A stretch of 64,000 nt of DNA, from positions 1-64,000 of the forward strand of contig NZ_AKJW01000066.1 of NCBI RefSeq assembly GCF_000282135.1, given 5' to 3'. Positions 61,466 through 64,000 of the stretch are shown piece by piece (position 1 is the stretch's first letter; every line of letters begins with the position of its first letter). The notes under the pieces were generated by a model. It was not told where the DNA came from. It saw only the letters and a list, made by a program, of their open reading frames with translations, and searched no databases. Origin of the DNA: Herbaspirillum sp. CF444 (GTDB taxonomy: Bacteria; Pseudomonadota; Gammaproteobacteria; Burkholderiales; Burkholderiaceae_D). Made by a program: the position numbers and the translations under genes.

Positions 61466-62707
61466 ATGAGCACCAACTATTCCTATTTCTGCCCCTGCCC
61501 GCGCGGCCTCGAAGTCGCACTCGCGGAAGAACTCAACGAAATCGCCCAGCTGGCCGGCCCCGACGCCAATCTGAAAGTACACAACCAGGTTCCCGGCGGC
61601 GTGCATTGCTCCGGCACGATCATCGGCGCCTACCAGCTGAACCTGCGCTCGCGCATCGCCAGCCGCGTGTTGCTGCGCCTGGCGCACGGTTCCTACAAGA
61701 ACGAAAACGACATCTACGACATGACCCTCGAACAGGAGTGGGAAAACTGGTTCGAGGTGTCGCACACGATCCGCGTCGACGTCACCGCAGTCAAGTCGCC
61801 GCTGCGCAGCCTCGAGTTCGCCACGCTGAAAATCAAGGACGCCATCTGCGACCGTTTCCGCGAACGTTTCGACGAACGTCCGTCGGTCAATACCAAGACG
61901 CCGGACATGCGCATTTCAGGCTTCCTCGACGCGCACAATTTCACGATCTATCTCGACACTTCCGGCGAAGCGTTGTTCAAGCGCGGCTGGCGCGATGATA
62001 CCGGCGAGGCGCCGCTGCGCGAAAATCTCGCTGCCGGCCTGTTGCGCACCAGCGGCTGGAAACCCGGCATGGTGCTGTTTGACCCGATGTGCGGCTCCGG
62101 CACCATCCTGGCCGAAGCGGCGCAGATGCTGGCCGGCATCCCGCCGGGCGCACGCCGCCGTTTTGCGTTTGAAAAATTCGACAACTTCGACGCCGAAGCC
62201 TGGCTGGCGATCAAGGGCGACTTCAAGCCGAATCCCTTGCCGACCGTGCCGACGATTTTCGGCAGCGATATTTCCGGCGACATGGTCAACATCGCGCGTA
62301 ACAACCTGCGCAAGGCCGGCATTCAGTTCGAGGTGCCGCTCAAGCAGATCGAAGCGCAGGAAGTCAAACCTCCCGTCGACGGCAATGGCAATCCGACCAC
62401 CGGCATCATGCTGACCAACCCGCCCTACGGCGAGCGTCTGAGCGTGCGCGGCGATGCCGCCGTGCCGACCGACGAGCTGTTCGTCGCCTTCTTCAGCGCC
62501 TTCGGCACCACGCTCAAGCAGCGTTTCGCCGGCTGGAGCGTATTCCTGTTCTCGGCCGACCTCGGCCTGCCGAAATTGTTGCGCCTGAAAGAAGCTCGCA
62601 AGACGCCGTTCTTCAACGGCGCCCTGGAATGCCGTTTGTTCCGTTTCGACATGGTGGAAGGCTTCAATCGCCGTGAAGCGGCAAAACCCAAACCGGATCA
62701 GGCTTAA
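61466..62707 (+). CDS. THUMP-domain class I SAM-dependent RNA methyltransferase
   Basis: This 413-aa protein has an N-terminal ferredoxin-like/THUMP region (residues 1-165) and a Rossmann methyltransferase with DPMCGSGTI and the N2-type motif NPPY at 318-321. It resembles the N-terminal half of RlmL (m2G2445 of 23S rRNA) without the RlmK half. ATG 61466 has AAAGG upstream. The target guanine in rRNA is inferred. Confidence 0.9.
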   Translation: MSTNYSYFCPCPRGLEVALAEELNEIAQLAGPDANLKVHNQVPGGVHCSGTIIGAYQLNLRSRIASRVLLRLAHGSYKNENDIYDMTLEQEWENWFEVSHTIRVDVTAVKSPLRSLEFATLKIKDAICDRFRERFDERPSVNTKTPDMRISGFLDAHNFTIYLDTSGEALFKRGWRDDTGEAPLRENLAAGLLRTSGWKPGMVLFDPMCGSGTILAEAAQMLAGIPPGARRRFAFEKFDNFDAEAWLAIKGDFKPNPLPTVPTIFGSDISGDMVNIARNNLRKAGIQFEVPLKQIEAQEVKPPVDGNGNPTTGIMLTNPPYGERLSVRGDAAVPTDELFVAFFSAFGTTLKQRFAGWSVFLFSADLGLPKLLRLKEARKTPFFNGALECRLFRFDMVEGFNRREAAKPKPDQA

Positions 62708-62841
62708 GCGTTATCAGCGGGATGATTGTCAATACAATCGAGACAATTCATCCCGCTGCGCCTTATTTATCACCGGCTCGCTTTTCCTTAAAGTTGCTCT
62801 CAACGAAGTCAATCACGACTTCATTCTTTTTGGGAGCTGAC

Positions 62842-63264
62842 ATGACCACCACTATCGCCAATACCAAAGCCGACTACGCCGCCTTCCTGCTGCGCGTGAC
62901 GTCCGGTTTGTTTTTCCTGGCCCACGCCGCGATGAAGATCTTCGTCTTCACCCTGCCCGGCACCGCCGCCTTCTTTGAATCGCTGGGCCTGCCCGGCTTC
63001 CTCGCCTACCTGGTCATCCTGCTCGAAGTGGTCGGCGGCGTCGCGCTGGTGATCGGTTTCTACGGCGACCTGCTGGCAATTCCATTGGCCATCGATCTGG
63101 TCGGCGCCATCGTCACCGTGCACGGCAAGAACGGCTTTTTCTTCAGCAACCCCAAGGGCGGCTGGGAATACCTGGTCATGTGGATCGTCGCGCTGATCGC
63201 GGTCTACCTGCTCGGCAACGGTGCCTTCGCCGTCAAGCGCAAGAGTCTGAACAACGCTGCATAA
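62842..63264 (+). CDS. DoxX family membrane protein
   Basis: This 140-aa protein has four predicted helices with LLRVTSGLFFLAHAAMKIF and LEVVGGVALVIGFYGD, typical of DoxX/DoxD-like proteins. Role unknown; some members act in redox balance. GGGAG lies just upstream of ATG 62842. It sits between two palindromic repeats. Confidence 0.88.
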   Translation: MTTTIANTKADYAAFLLRVTSGLFFLAHAAMKIFVFTLPGTAAFFESLGLPGFLAYLVILLEVVGGVALVIGFYGDLLAIPLAIDLVGAIVTVHGKNGFFFSNPKGGWEYLVMWIVALIAVYLLGNGAFAVKRKSLNNAA

Positions 63265-63313
63265 TTTAGCATCAGGGCGGCACAAGGCCGATACTGTTCA
63301 ATTATTTTTAGCA

Positions 63314-63393
63314 GTCGTCCCGGCGAACGCTGGGACCCAGTGTCGTCATGAACCGTCAATACGACACTGGGTACTGACTTTCGTCAGGACGAC
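63314..63393. repeat. Composite palindromic dispersed repeat, copy 2
   Basis: Two related arms in inverted orientation (63314-63346 and 63362-63393) match each other at about 26 of 32 positions and match the end module of the element at 61297-61411. Confidence 0.75.
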
Positions 63394-63484
63394 AGCAATT
63401 GCAGACTCGCAAGAAACCTGCATGCTTAACAGGATTATCTGAGCAGCTCCGGGCTGCCGCCCGATTTTTGGATTGGAATACATC

Positions 63485-64000
63485 ATGTCTACCGCACTGC
63501 CTTCGCTTTTCGTTTCCCACGGTTCGCCCATGCTGGCGGTTGAACCGGGCAAGACCGGCCCGCTGTTGCGCAGCATCGGCGCGCGCCTGCCCACGCCGAA
63601 AGCCATACTCGTCGTGTCGCCGCACTGGGAAACCCAGACGCCGCGCGTCGGCAATCTGGCCAGGCAGCGCGTGATTCACGATTTCGGCGGCTTCCCGCGC
63701 GAACTGTATGAACTGGATTATCCCGCCGCCGGTTCGCCGGAACTGGCCGAGCGCGTCGCCGTCCTGTTGCGCGACGCCGGCCTGCATGCACAGACCGACG
63801 ACGGCTGGGGTCTCGATCACGGTGCCTGGGTGCCGCTGCGTTATCTGTATCCGCAAGCGGATATCCCGGTGGTGCAGTTGTCGCTGCAAGCGCATCAGCC
63901 GCCGGCCTATCACTACCGTATCGGCCAGTTGCTGGCGCCGCTGGCGAAGGAGGGCATCCTGCTGGTCGGCTCGGGCAGCTTCACGCACAACCTGCGCGAG
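63485..64000 (+). CDS. LigB-type (DODA-like) extradiol dioxygenase, cut by window end
   Basis: The first 172 residues are present. Metal-binding His12 (VSHGSPML) and His47 (VSPHWET) and the DHGAWVPLRYLYP region are typical of the YgiD/DODA class III ring-cleavage dioxygenases. The expected total is about 260 residues; the frame is open to the last base. The substrate cannot be read from the sequence. The gene follows DoxX, with a repeat in the gap. Confidence 0.88.
   Translation, partial: MSTALPSLFVSHGSPMLAVEPGKTGPLLRSIGARLPTPKAILVVSPHWETQTPRVGNLARQRVIHDFGGFPRELYELDYPAAGSPELAERVAVLLRDAGLHAQTDDGWGLDHGAWVPLRYLYPQADIPVVQLSLQAHQPPAYHYRIGQLLAPLAKEGILLVGSGSFTHNLRE

Overview
The window is high-GC, densely coded DNA from a betaproteobacterium of the order Burkholderiales. 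It looks most like Oxalobacteraceae (Herbaspirillum or Collimonas type); this placement is inferred from gene content and order and was not tested by a search. Supporting signs are the order hrcA / nadK / recN / hemH / grpE-dnaK-dnaJ, the hda-HAD-pcnB-folK run, an intracellular PHA depolymerase and divergent fur/bamE. I see no prophage, insertion sequence, tRNA, rRNA or CRISPR array.

Region 1 (1-13.6 kb) holds two facing sets of a poorly characterised peptide-ligase/protease system. On the minus strand is a three-gene operon: a transglutaminase fused to a DUF2126 putative amidoligase, a circularly permuted ATP-grasp fused to an alpha-E domain, and a stand-alone transglutaminase. On the plus strand are a separate ATP-grasp gene, a separate alpha-E gene, and the proteasome-like protease Anbu. 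Between the sets lie a PHA depolymerase, a glutathione S-transferase and a cupin. This is the best candidate in the window for a system whose biology is still undescribed.

Region 2 (13.6-19.2 kb) is housekeeping: purM, an AI-2E/PerM family permease, then the tightly packed run hda, HAD phosphatase, pcnB, folK. Region 3 (19.3-31.6 kb, minus strand) is a complete chemosensory operon: a membrane coiled-coil protein, cheY, a STAS protein, cheA, two chemoreceptors, cheW, cheR, cheD, cheB and a receiver-EAL c-di-GMP phosphodiesterase. It separates folK from dNK-panB, which are usually close in related genomes, so it looks like an inserted block. Region 4 (31.8-34.6 kb) is a DUF486 protein, a deoxynucleoside kinase, panB and a carbonic anhydrase.

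Region 5 (34.8-45.6 kb) is the heat-shock and repair block: dnaJ, dnaK and grpE (with two clear sigma-32 promoters), a 30-residue membrane micro-protein, hemH, recN, nadK, a HAD hydrolase, hrcA and fur. Region 6 (45.6-48.6 kb) is bamE, dapB, an ExbB/ExbD pair and an orphan barstar-like protein. Region 7 (48.6-54.4 kb, minus strand) is a LacI regulator, a binding protein, two permeases, an ATPase and a GpdQ-like phosphodiesterase whose genes overlap or nearly touch; this suggests uptake and hydrolysis of a phosphodiester. Region 8 (54.6-64 kb) is leuS-lptE-holA-proA, a HemJ-like protein, a 2-hydroxychromene-2-carboxylate isomerase-like protein, a THUMP RNA methyltransferase, a DoxX protein and the start of a LigB-type dioxygenase. 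Two palindromic dispersed repeat elements lie in this last region.
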